This document shows, piece by piece, positions 57,598 through 64,000 of a stretch of 64,000 nt of DNA. The notes below the pieces were generated by a model. The model saw nothing but the letters and a program-made list of their open reading frames with translations. It had not been told where the DNA came from and made no database searches. Position 1 is the first letter of the stretch, and the number at the start of each line of letters is the position of its first letter. The stretch lies in contig NZ_CP066775.1 of the NCBI RefSeq assembly GCF_009754905.2, forward strand, positions 3,410,001 to 3,474,000, in the 5' to 3' direction. The DNA comes from Mucilaginibacter ginkgonis (GTDB taxonomy: Bacteria; Bacteroidota; Bacteroidia; Sphingobacteriales; Sphingobacteriaceae). A program made the position numbers and the translations under genes.

Positions 57598-58848
57598 TTA
57601 CAAACCGAACTCGGCTTTCACTTTATCAACATAGTCTAATTTTTCCCAGGTAAATAATTCTACCTCTTTTGTTACAGACTGGCCGTCGGGGCTGGTAAAG
57701 GTTTTGGTAACTGTTGTGCTTGGTTTACCAAAGTGGCCGTAAGCTGCAGTTTCGCTGTAGATCGGGTTACGCAGTTTAAAGCGGGTTTCGATTGCGTAAG
57801 GCGTCATATTAAATACAGACTCTACCTTTTTAGCGATCTCGCCGTCAGACAGGCCAACTTTGCCTGTACCATAAGTGTTCACGTAAATACCCATTGGCTG
57901 TGCAACACCGATAGCGTAAGACACCTGTACCAGTACCTCTTCTGCTACGCCGGCAGCAACAAGGTTCTTGGCAATGTGGCGGGTAGCATAAGCTGCAGAA
58001 CGGTCAACCTTTGACGGGTCTTTACCAGAAAACGCGCCACCACCGTGAGCGCCTTTGCCACCGTAAGTGTCAACAATGATCTTGCGGCCTGTTAAGCCGG
58101 TATCGCCGTGCGGGCCACCTATCACAAACTTACCGGTTGGGTTAATGTGGTATTTGATCGCGTCATTAAAGAAATGCGCGTATTTTGGATAACGTGCCTT
58201 TACGCGTGGGATTAGGATGCTGATGATGTCGTCACTGATCTTTTTAAGCATCGCAGCCTCTTCATCAAAGTCGTCATGCTGGGTAGAGATCACAATCGCG
58301 TCGATGCGTACAGGTTGATTATTGTCGTCATACTCCAGTGTTACCTGCGATTTAGCATCAGGACGCAGATATTTGATCTCGCCATTCTCGCGGCGGATGG
58401 CTGCAAGTTCTAATAACAAAGCGTGAGCTATGTCTAAGGCCAAAGGCATATAATTATCAGTTTCGCTGGTGGCATAACCAAACATCATACCCTGGTCGCC
58501 CGCACCCTGCTCTTCTTTTGCCTGGCGGTCTACACCCTGATTGATATCGGGCGACTGTTCATGTATTGCAGATAATACACCGCAAGAACTGCCGTCAAAC
58601 ATGTACTCGCCTTTGATATAGCCTATTTTGTTGATCACTTCGCGCGCGATCTTTTGAACGTCCAAGTAAGCTTTTGATTTTACTTCGCCGGCAAGGATAA
58701 CCTGGCCTGTGGTTACCAACGTTTCGCAAGCAACTTTAGATTCTGTATCAAAGGCCAAAAAATTGTCAATTAAAGCATCTGAGATCTGGTCGGCTACTTT
58801 GTCCGGGTGCCCTTCTGATACAGACTCTGAGGTAAATAAGTACGGCAT
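57598..58848 (-). CDS. metK: S-adenosylmethionine synthase
   Basis: 416 residues, typical of Bacteroidota Met[33 protein letters not shown], and [19 protein letters not shown] are the ATP, methionine and P-loop-like signatures. Makes SAM for the many methyltransferases, including those at 1495 and 24872. The leader has no feature that I can match to a SAM riboswitch. Confidence 0.98.
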   Translation of the reverse strand: MPYLFTSESVSEGHPDKVADQISDALIDNFLAFDTESKVACETLVTTGQVILAGEVKSKAYLDVQKIAREVINKIGYIKGEYMFDGSSCGVLSAIHEQSPDINQGVDRQAKEEQGAGDQGMMFGYATSETDNYMPLALDIAHALLLELAAIRRENGEIKYLRPDAKSQVTLEYDDNNQPVRIDAIVISTQHDDFDEEAAMLKKISDDIISILIPRVKARYPKYAHFFNDAIKYHINPTGKFVIGGPHGDTGLTGRKIIVDTYGGKGAHGGGAFSGKDPSKVDRSAAYATRHIAKNLVAAGVAEEVLVQVSYAIGVAQPMGIYVNTYGTGKVGLSDGEIAKKVESVFNMTPYAIETRFKLRNPIYSETAAYGHFGKPSTTVTKTFTSPDGQSVTKEVELFTWEKLDYVDKVKAEFGL

Positions 58849-59061
58849 AATTTTAATAAATCAGATATACGAAAAAAACTGGGAAGAGATCTGCAGGGCA
58901 ATCTGAAAAAGAAGCGATTTTAGCACTTTTTAATGTGGTTGCAATTCGGGCAAAGCGTTGTAACAGCCTTTACACTTAAATCAGTCCACTTCCGTGGGCA
59001 AAATTAAAACACTTTTATTTAAACCCAAATAAGGTTTACTTTTGGCGCTTAAATATATCCC

Positions 59062-59946
59062 TTGAAAAAAAATATCTTATTCATTATTAATCCCATATCG
59101 GGCGGTAAATCTAAAGATCAGGTGCCGGGATTGATCAGTGAAAACCTTGATAGTAATATATTTGAACATCATATTATTTTTACAAATGCACCAAAGCAAG
59201 CCGGAAAAATCGCATTAGAAAATATTTACAAATTTGACATCATAGTTGCTGTTGGGGGTGATGGCACAGTGAATGAAATCGCATCTGTTATGGTTGGTAC
59301 CGGTAAAACATTCGGCATTTTGCCTTACGGGTCCGGCAACGGCTTATCCAGGTTTCTGGAGATCCCAATGGACACGGCCGGGGCTATCAAAAGCTTTAAT
59401 TACTTAAATACCCAAACTATAGACGGGGCACAATTGAACGGCAAGTGGTTCTTCAATGTGGCGGGCATGGGCTTTGATGCGCACATTGCAGATGTATTTG
59501 CGCGCCATAAACACCGCGGTTTTTTTACCTACGTACGCTCGGCATTCAGCGAAGTGCTTAATTATAAATCGCACAGGTATAATATCAATATAGATGGTAA
59601 TGTACAAAGCACATATGCGTTTATGCTCAGCTTTGCCAATTCTTCACAATACGGCAATAACGCGCATATATCGCCGACAGCATCTGTACAAGACGGATTG
59701 ATAGATGTATGCGTTATCAAACCCTTCCCGCTTTACCGGTTCGTTGAAATGGGATTGCGTATGTTTTTTAAAAAGGCCGAAAGTTCTAAATATGTTAAGG
59801 TGATAAAGGGAAAACAGATCACGGTAACACGCGATGAGCCTGGTCCGGTACATATTGACGGCGAGCCAATAACCTTGGGCAAGGAAATTGAAGTGCAAAT
59901 AAAGCCCGCATCACTCAATATAATAGTTGGTAAAGATTTCAGTTAA
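59062..59946 (+). CDS. diacylglycerol kinase-family lipid kinase
   Basis: 294 residues from a TTG start; no ATG is available and MKKNILFIINPISGGKSK is the normal family beginning. DAGKc domain with GGDGTVNEIA (Gly65-Asp67) and ILPYGSGNGLSRF; C-terminal beta-sandwich with GEPITLGKEIEVQI. Likely phosphorylates a lipid such as diacylglycerol. A -7 box TACTTTTG is at 59037-59044. Followed at 6 bases by the SUI1-like gene. Confidence 0.93.
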   Translation: MKKNILFIINPISGGKSKDQVPGLISENLDSNIFEHHIIFTNAPKQAGKIALENIYKFDIIVAVGGDGTVNEIASVMVGTGKTFGILPYGSGNGLSRFLEIPMDTAGAIKSFNYLNTQTIDGAQLNGKWFFNVAGMGFDAHIADVFARHKHRGFFTYVRSAFSEVLNYKSHRYNINIDGNVQSTYAFMLSFANSSQYGNNAHISPTASVQDGLIDVCVIKPFPLYRFVEMGLRMFFKKAESSKYVKVIKGKQITVTRDEPGPVHIDGEPITLGKEIEVQIKPASLNIIVGKDFS

Positions 59947-59952
59947 GTAAAA

Positions 59953-60291
59953 ATGGCCAAAAACAAGAACTTTACGGGAGTTATCTATTCCACCGATCCG
60001 GATTTTGCCTATCAGCAACAACATACTGGTGATCAGGAGACACTACCTCCGCAACAGCAAAACCTTAAAATATATCTCGACAGAAAGGGAGGCAGCAAAC
60101 TGGTAACCAGGATAAGCGGTTTTATTGGTGCCGACGATGATCTGCAAGCATTGGGCAAAGCGCTAAAATCTAAATGTGGTACAGGCGGCGCTGTTAAAGA
60201 CGGCGAGATATTGATACAGGGCGACTTTAGGGATAAAGTGCTCAACATGCTGGTACAAGAAAAATATAAGGCTAAAAAAGCGGGCGGATAA
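59953..60291 (+). CDS. SUI1/eIF1-like translation factor (YciH family)
   Basis: 112 residues: a 35-residue N-terminal extension, then the SUI1 fold [40 protein letters not shown] and [19 protein letters not shown]. Bacterial homologues (YciH) may affect initiation fidelity, though their exact role is unsettled. Co-transcribed with the lipid kinase. Confidence 0.93.
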   Translation: MAKNKNFTGVIYSTDPDFAYQQQHTGDQETLPPQQQNLKIYLDRKGGSKLVTRISGFIGADDDLQALGKALKSKCGTGGAVKDGEILIQGDFRDKVLNMLVQEKYKAKKAGG

Positions 60292-60459
60292 CTATATCAC
60301 CATAGTTACAGAGTTTTTATCTCTATTAGCTTGCTATTTTTAAAAAAAATAGTTTTCATTGTAAAAAATTGATGTAACAAACAATTTTTTGCAGGCCGGT
60401 ATGTTTATCTATTTGTGCCCGATTTAAGTTTGTGATAAATAATTATTAAGAAATTTCAT

Positions 60460-60493
60460 TTGCAACTTTTATCGCACTAAAATATTAGATTTG
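60460..60493 (+). promoter_or_regulatory. exbB-tonB operon promoter with overlapping dyad
   Basis: -7 box TAGATTTG at 60486-60493 with a TTG at 60460-60462 (spacing 23, longer than usual). The dyad-like ACTAAAATATTAG at 60476-60488 overlaps the -7 box and equals 13 bases of the first BlaI-type operator at 48528. Confidence 0.5.
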
Positions 60494-60566
60494 TTATTCG
60501 GCCTTATAAACGGCACATTAATTAACTACACATTTATAAACAAAAACTAAACTAAAATTAAAAGTA

Positions 60567-61403
60567 ATGGCAAACGCACCAAAACCAACTACACCGGTTA
60601 AAAAGGAAAGCTCAGGAACATCGGCGGCATTCGCTACACTGGTTATCCCTATTGCCTTAGTTGTGGCAATCTTAATTTACATGTTCATCCTTGGCGATCC
60701 AAGCCACTTTAAAGGCGGTAACCCGGAAGGTGAGCCGGCAGAAGGCGATTACTTTGGCGTTATACACAAAGGTGGTCAAATTGTACCGGTACTGATCACG
60801 TACCTGTTATTAGTGTTTATCTTTTCTATCGAGCGTTTTATCGTTATCGGTAAAGCATCTGGTACAAGCAGCGTTGACGCGTTCGTTAAACGTATCCAGG
60901 GCTTCTTAAACACCGGTAACATCGAAGCTGCTAAAGCTGAATGCGACAAACAAAAAGGTTCTGTTGCTAACGTTATCAAAGCAGGTCTTAAAAAATACCA
61001 GGAAATGGAAGTAGAGCCAAATCTTGACGTTGACCAAAAAACTTTGGCTATCCAAAAAGACATTGAAGAAGCTACTGCGTTAGAAATGCCAATGCTTGAG
61101 CAAAACTTAACTATCCTTGCTACTTTGGTATCAATTGGTACATTGACAGGTCTGTTAGGTACAGTACGTGGTATGATCGTGGCGTTCGCTTCATTAGGCG
61201 GCGGCGGTGGTGCCGGTAACTCTGCCCAGTTAGCATCTGGTATCTCAGAAGCGTTGATCAATACCGCTATCGGTATCTTAACTTCATGTTTATCAATTAT
61301 CATGTATAACATCTTTACATCTAAAATTGATAAATTGACTTACGCAATTGACGAGACAGGTTTCAGCATCGTTCAAACATTTGCTGCGTCTCACAAAAAA
61401 TAA
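60567..61403 (+). CDS. exbB: ExbB/MotA/TolQ-family proton channel
   Basis: 278 residues with a Bacteroidota-style N-terminal extension and transmembrane helices at about 19-38, 70-90, 180-205 and 225-250. Conserved LLGTVRGMIVAFASLGGGGG and ALINTAIGILTSCLSIIMYN form the pore region. With ExbD it makes the inner-membrane motor that energises TonB. First gene of the operon. Confidence 0.95.
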   Translation: MANAPKPTTPVKKESSGTSAAFATLVIPIALVVAILIYMFILGDPSHFKGGNPEGEPAEGDYFGVIHKGGQIVPVLITYLLLVFIFSIERFIVIGKASGTSSVDAFVKRIQGFLNTGNIEAAKAECDKQKGSVANVIKAGLKKYQEMEVEPNLDVDQKTLAIQKDIEEATALEMPMLEQNLTILATLVSIGTLTGLLGTVRGMIVAFASLGGGGGAGNSAQLASGISEALINTAIGILTSCLSIIMYNIFTSKIDKLTYAIDETGFSIVQTFAASHKK

Positions 61404-61420
61404 TATTAGAGTTTAGTTTG

Positions 61421-61450
61421 ATCCTGCCCCTTGCGGGGCGGGATATTTTA
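61421..61450 (+). terminator. intercistronic hairpin between exbB and exbD
   Basis: Fully paired 10-bp stem ATCCTGCCCC/GGGGCGGGAT (one T-G pair), loop TTGC, tail ATTTTATCC. A weak terminator or mRNA-stabilising structure. Confidence 0.65.
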
Positions 61451-61481
61451 TCCTTAAACCTAATATTTAACTAAAGAGATT

Positions 61482-62096
61482 ATGCCAAGAGTAAAAATCA
61501 AAAGAAAAAGTACGGTAACAGACATGACTGCCATGTGCGACGTTGCGTTCTTGTTGCTTACGTTTTTCATATTAACAGCAAAACCTAAGGCAGAAGAGCC
61601 GGTGCCGGTTGATACTCCAAACTCATCGGTTACCATTAAACTGCCCGAAACAAATATTGCCACTCTGGTTGTAGGCTCTGGTAAAGTGTTTTATGACATT
61701 ACCGGTGCTAAGGTACGTGTACAAGCCCTTGAGCAAATGGGGTCTAAATATGGTATCACTTTTACAGATGCCGAAAAAAGACGCTATAGCAACTTACAGG
61801 CGGTTGGCGTACCAATGAACCAGATGAAACAATACCTTGACCTGGAAAGTGACAAGGCAGAAGCTTATAAGCAACCGGGTATCCCTACAGACTCTGTAAG
61901 CAACGAGTTGTTTAACTGGATCCGCGAATCGCGCATTGCCAACGTTGCGTTGAACAACCAGGAGATGCGTTTGTCTATAAAAGGTAACAGTAAAGAAGAG
62001 TATCCTACCATTAAAAAGGTAATAGACATTTTGCAAAAGCAAAAAGTTAACAAGTTTAGTTTAATTACCTCTTTAAAACAGGCTCCTAAAAAATAA
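61482..62096 (+). CDS. exbD: ExbD/TolR-family protein 1
   Basis: 204 residues. Short basic N-terminus, transmembrane helix with the functional Asp in DMTAMCDVAFLLLTFFIL, and a periplasmic domain longer than usual (extra about 60 residues at 95-150). Part of the TonB-energising complex. Four bases before the second exbD gene. Confidence 0.93.
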   Translation: MPRVKIKRKSTVTDMTAMCDVAFLLLTFFILTAKPKAEEPVPVDTPNSSVTIKLPETNIATLVVGSGKVFYDITGAKVRVQALEQMGSKYGITFTDAEKRRYSNLQAVGVPMNQMKQYLDLESDKAEAYKQPGIPTDSVSNELFNWIRESRIANVALNNQEMRLSIKGNSKEEYPTIKKVIDILQKQKVNKFSLITSLKQAPKK

Positions 62097-62100
62097 AGAC

Positions 62101-62631
62101 ATGGCAGAATTAGACACCTCCTCCAAGGACAATAAAGGCGGTAAGGTTAGAAGTAAAAAAGCTTCGACACGTGTGGATCTAACCGCTATGGTGGATTTAG
62201 CGTTCCTGCTTATCACCTTCTTTATGCTTACCACCACCCTTAACAAGCCGCAAGCAATGGACCTTGCCATGCCTGATAAGGACGAGAAGAAAACAGACCA
62301 GCTGGCTGTAGCAGCGTCGCGCACCATGACCATCTTACTTGGCAGCAATGACAAGATAGAGTGGTACATTGGCGAGCCAGGCAAATCTGCACCAACGGTT
62401 GATAACTTTGGGAAAAACGGTATCCGTAAAACCCTGTTAGATAATATAGCTAAAGTAAAAGCGGCGTCTGGCAAAGACATGTTTGTAATCATTAAACCAA
62501 GTGATAAATCTGTTTACAAGAACATGGTTAACATACTTGACGAGATGGCTATCACCAACATCCAAAGCTATGGTATAGTTGATATATCAGAACCCGAGGT
62601 TGCCGAGCTTAAAAAACAAGGGTTATACTAA
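62101..62631 (+). CDS. exbD: ExbD/TolR-family protein 2
   Basis: 176 residues. Transmembrane helix with the conserved Asp in DLTAMVDLAFLLITFFML, then a periplasmic domain ending VAELKKQGLY. The two ExbD paralogues in tandem are usual in Bacteroidota and may form a heteromeric complex. Confidence 0.93.
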   Translation: MAELDTSSKDNKGGKVRSKKASTRVDLTAMVDLAFLLITFFMLTTTLNKPQAMDLAMPDKDEKKTDQLAVAASRTMTILLGSNDKIEWYIGEPGKSAPTVDNFGKNGIRKTLLDNIAKVKAASGKDMFVIIKPSDKSVYKNMVNILDEMAITNIQSYGIVDISEPEVAELKKQGLY

Positions 62632-62668
62632 CCGTATCAGTTAACAATAAAATTTAAAAGCCTAAAAC

Positions 62669-63496
62669 ATGTTAGGATCAAAATTAGACATATTAAACCC
62701 CGAGTGGCTTGATGTGGTATTTAAAGGTCGGAACAAGGAGTATGGCGCATATGAACTACGTAAAGAAAACCCAAAGAACACCAACAAGTCTTTGGTAATA
62801 GCGATAGTTGTATTTGTGCTGTTGATCTCTGCGCCAACCATTATAAATATCATTAAGGGGTTCATCCCAAAACCGGATGAAAAAGTAAAGATAACAGACG
62901 TGGTGCTGCAGCCGCCGCCACCGGTAGATCAAACCAAAAAGCCACCTCCGCCGCCTCCGGAACCACCAAAACCGAAGATAGACCAGGTGCGTTTCCCGCC
63001 TCCGGTAGTAAAGCCGGATAATGAGGTGCGTGAGAAAGATCCACCAACTATCACAGAGTTAAAAACTGCCGATCCAGGTCAGCAGGATGTTAAAGGTGAT
63101 CCTAACGCGCAGATCCGTATCGACGAGCCGGTGGGTAAATCAGACATCAAAGAAGTTGTAGAAGAAGACCCTAACAAGATCTTTACCTCGGTAGAGCAAT
63201 CTGCAGAACCTGCAGGTGGTATGGATAAGTTCTACAAATTCTTGGGTAATAACATCCGCTACCCGGCCGTTGCCCGCGAAAATAACGTACAAGGCCGTGT
63301 AATCTGCCAGTTTGTTGTTGAACGCGACGGTTCTCTTACAGACATTAAAGTGGTAAGAGGTTTAGGCAGCGGTACCGACGAGGAAGCCGTACGTGTATTA
63401 AAATCATCGCCTAAATGGAAACCGGGTATCCAAAACGGTAAGCCGGTAAGGCAACAGTATACTATTCCTATCAGCTTCGCGCTACAGGATCAGTAA
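62669..63496 (+). CDS. tonB: energy transducer TonB
   Basis: 275 residues. N-terminal GRNKEYGAYELRKENPKNTN preamble common in this phylum, one transmembrane helix (about 44-62), a Pro-rich spacer (about 75-125), and the TonB C-terminal domain (171-275; GRVICQFVVERDGSLTDIKV, KWKPGIQNGKPVRQQYTIPI). It transmits energy to outer-membrane receptors such as the one at 15221. The C-terminal domain is about 75 % identical to that of the M56 protein at 48978. Confidence 0.97.
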   Translation: MLGSKLDILNPEWLDVVFKGRNKEYGAYELRKENPKNTNKSLVIAIVVFVLLISAPTIINIIKGFIPKPDEKVKITDVVLQPPPPVDQTKKPPPPPPEPPKPKIDQVRFPPPVVKPDNEVREKDPPTITELKTADPGQQDVKGDPNAQIRIDEPVGKSDIKEVVEEDPNKIFTSVEQSAEPAGGMDKFYKFLGNNIRYPAVARENNVQGRVICQFVVERDGSLTDIKVVRGLGSGTDEEAVRVLKSSPKWKPGIQNGKPVRQQYTIPISFALQDQ

Positions 63497-63506
63497 TAAA
63501 ATCTTC

Positions 63507-63740
63507 ATGTCATACAGAATGGATGAAAAGCAAAAATCGCTCAAAAGGCGATTTTTGCTTATTTTAGGCGCAACTACTTTTGTCTGCGTTCTAGCATTTG
63601 GCCTTATGGTAATATTCTGGGGGCCAATGGCAGACCGTTTGCCATTTAAAACCTGGCAGCGTGTAGGCATTGGTATACTCATTATCATTTATGCAATACT
63701 TAGATTTTCACGCCTGCTTAAGAAAGACCCCGATGAATAA
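63507..63740 (+). CDS. small two-helix membrane protein
   Basis: 77 residues (or 73 from the second ATG at 63519). Two transmembrane helices (about 16-37 and 48-66) separated by a short loop, with a basic start KQKSLKRR. No family name is known to me; similar small genes occur behind tonB in related genomes as far as I recall. A terminator-like hairpin lies over codons 8-18. Its stop overlaps the start of the PstS-like gene by 8 bases. Confidence 0.75.
   Translation: MSYRMDEKQKSLKRRFLLILGATTFVCVLAFGLMVIFWGPMADRLPFKTWQRVGIGILIIIYAILRFSRLLKKDPDE
63530..63565 (+). terminator. terminator/attenuator inside the start of the small membrane gene
   Basis: Perfect 11-bp stem GCAAAAATCGC/GCGATTTTTGC with a 7-base loop and tail TTATTTTAGG, 34 bases after the tonB stop. 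Confidence 0.65.
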
Positions 63741-64000
63741 GGGAATTAAACTACTGGCTTTCGCAACTGTCATAACAGTAATAATTAGCTGTACACAGAA
63801 GGTGAAAAGTAAGTCTGACGCGGAAGATACCGTAAACAGTGGCTCTGTAGCCATTGCTGCTGATGAGTCTTTTAAACCCATATTGGATGAAGAGGCTTAT
63901 GTGTTCAAGGCCATTTATACCGCAGCGGATCCTAGAATAAACTACATGACAGAGAACCGCGTTCTCCGTCAGTTGCTCAATGATAGTGTAAGGGTGGGTA
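63733..64000 (+). CDS. PstS-like substrate-binding lipoprotein, N-terminal part (cut by window end)
   Basis: 89 residues visible. Lipoprotein signal MNKGIKLLAFATVITVIISC with Cys20, then SGSVAIAADESFKPILDEEA, which is the start of the periplasmic phosphate-binding (PstS/PBP-like) domain as found behind exbD-tonB in Bacteroidota, and YTAADPRINYMTENRVLRQL. It overlaps the preceding gene by 8 bases, so translation is coupled. Ligand not proven. Confidence 0.85.
   Translation, partial: MNKGIKLLAFATVITVIISCTQKVKSKSDAEDTVNSGSVAIAADESFKPILDEEAYVFKAIYTAADPRINYMTENRVLRQLLNDSVRVG

Noticed and set aside
58849..59061. SAM riboswitch upstream of metK
   Set aside because: Read on the minus strand, I could not find the conserved cores of SAM-I or SAM-II; covariance search would be decisive.

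Overview
The window reads as chromosomal DNA of a Bacteroidota member, most likely family Sphingobacteriaceae (Mucilaginibacter/Pedobacter-like). Grounds: a gliding lipoprotein GldH next to a PSP1/RicT protein and HolB; an ExbB-ExbD-ExbD-TonB set; a SusC-type TonB receptor with carboxypeptidase-regulatory domain; DUF3078, DUF3127, DUF5916 and DUF4920 proteins; promoters of the TTTG-N19/20-TAnnTTTG type; and almost no Shine-Dalgarno sequences except on two ribosomal genes. The assignment is inference from content, not from a marker gene comparison.

Layout. 1-7.3 kb: edge of a surface lipoprotein, an RRM RNA-binding protein, an RNA methyltransferase, an OB-fold-like DUF3127 protein with an SSB-like tail, and a histidine kinase/OmpR-type regulator pair. 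7.3-11.8 kb: a large zinc metalloprotease, an SRPBCC protein and a soluble GAF histidine kinase. 11.8-18.0 kb: a compact four-gene unit on the minus strand (TonB receptor, beta-helix lipoprotein, inositol-phosphate-type histidine phosphatase, DUF47/PhoU-like protein) that looks like a phosphate-scavenging system. 18.2-24.8 kb: DUF4920, RmuC, GldH, RicT, HolB and RuvX. 24.9-31.5 kb: O-methyltransferase, two glucosaminidases, DUF3078 and DUF5916 outer-membrane-type proteins. 31.6-36.5 kb: Ffh, an oxidoreductase, the rpsF-rpsR-rplI operon and MtgA. 36.5-43.5 kb: OsmC, YciI, a pair of heterodisulfide-reductase-like Fe-S proteins, tRNA-Phe and an FG-GAP/ASPIC lipoprotein. 43.5-50.7 kb: thioesterase, reductases, an HxlR regulator divergent from an SDR/DoxX pair, a beta-CASP nuclease and a BlaI/M56 pair. 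50.8-58.9 kb: M28 peptidase, a decayed REP-associated transposase surrounded by its REP sequences, a LytS/LytTR pair, PlsC, NUDIX, a lone Mrr-type endonuclease and MetK. 59.0-64.0 kb: lipid kinase, SUI1-like factor, and the ExbB/ExbD/ExbD/TonB operon running into a PstS-like lipoprotein cut by the window end.

How the parts fit. The TonB energising complex at the right end would power receptors such as the one at 15.2-18.0 kb. Phosphate appears twice: in the phosphatase/DUF47 operon and in the PstS-like lipoprotein behind tonB. Envelope work (peptidoglycan hydrolases, MtgA, GldH, PlsC) is frequent. The intergenic spaces carry at least three families of small palindromic repeats, and some copies have entered reading frames, supplied stop codons or supplied promoter boxes.

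Most interesting items: the candidate phosphate-uptake operon; the broken RAYT/REP locus; in-frame repeat insertions in two proteins; strong Shine-Dalgarno sequences confined to rpsR and rplI; a TonB C-terminal domain shared at about 75 % identity between the M56 sensor and TonB, with a shared 13-base palindromic element in front of both operons; and hairpins placed inside the exbB-tonB operon.
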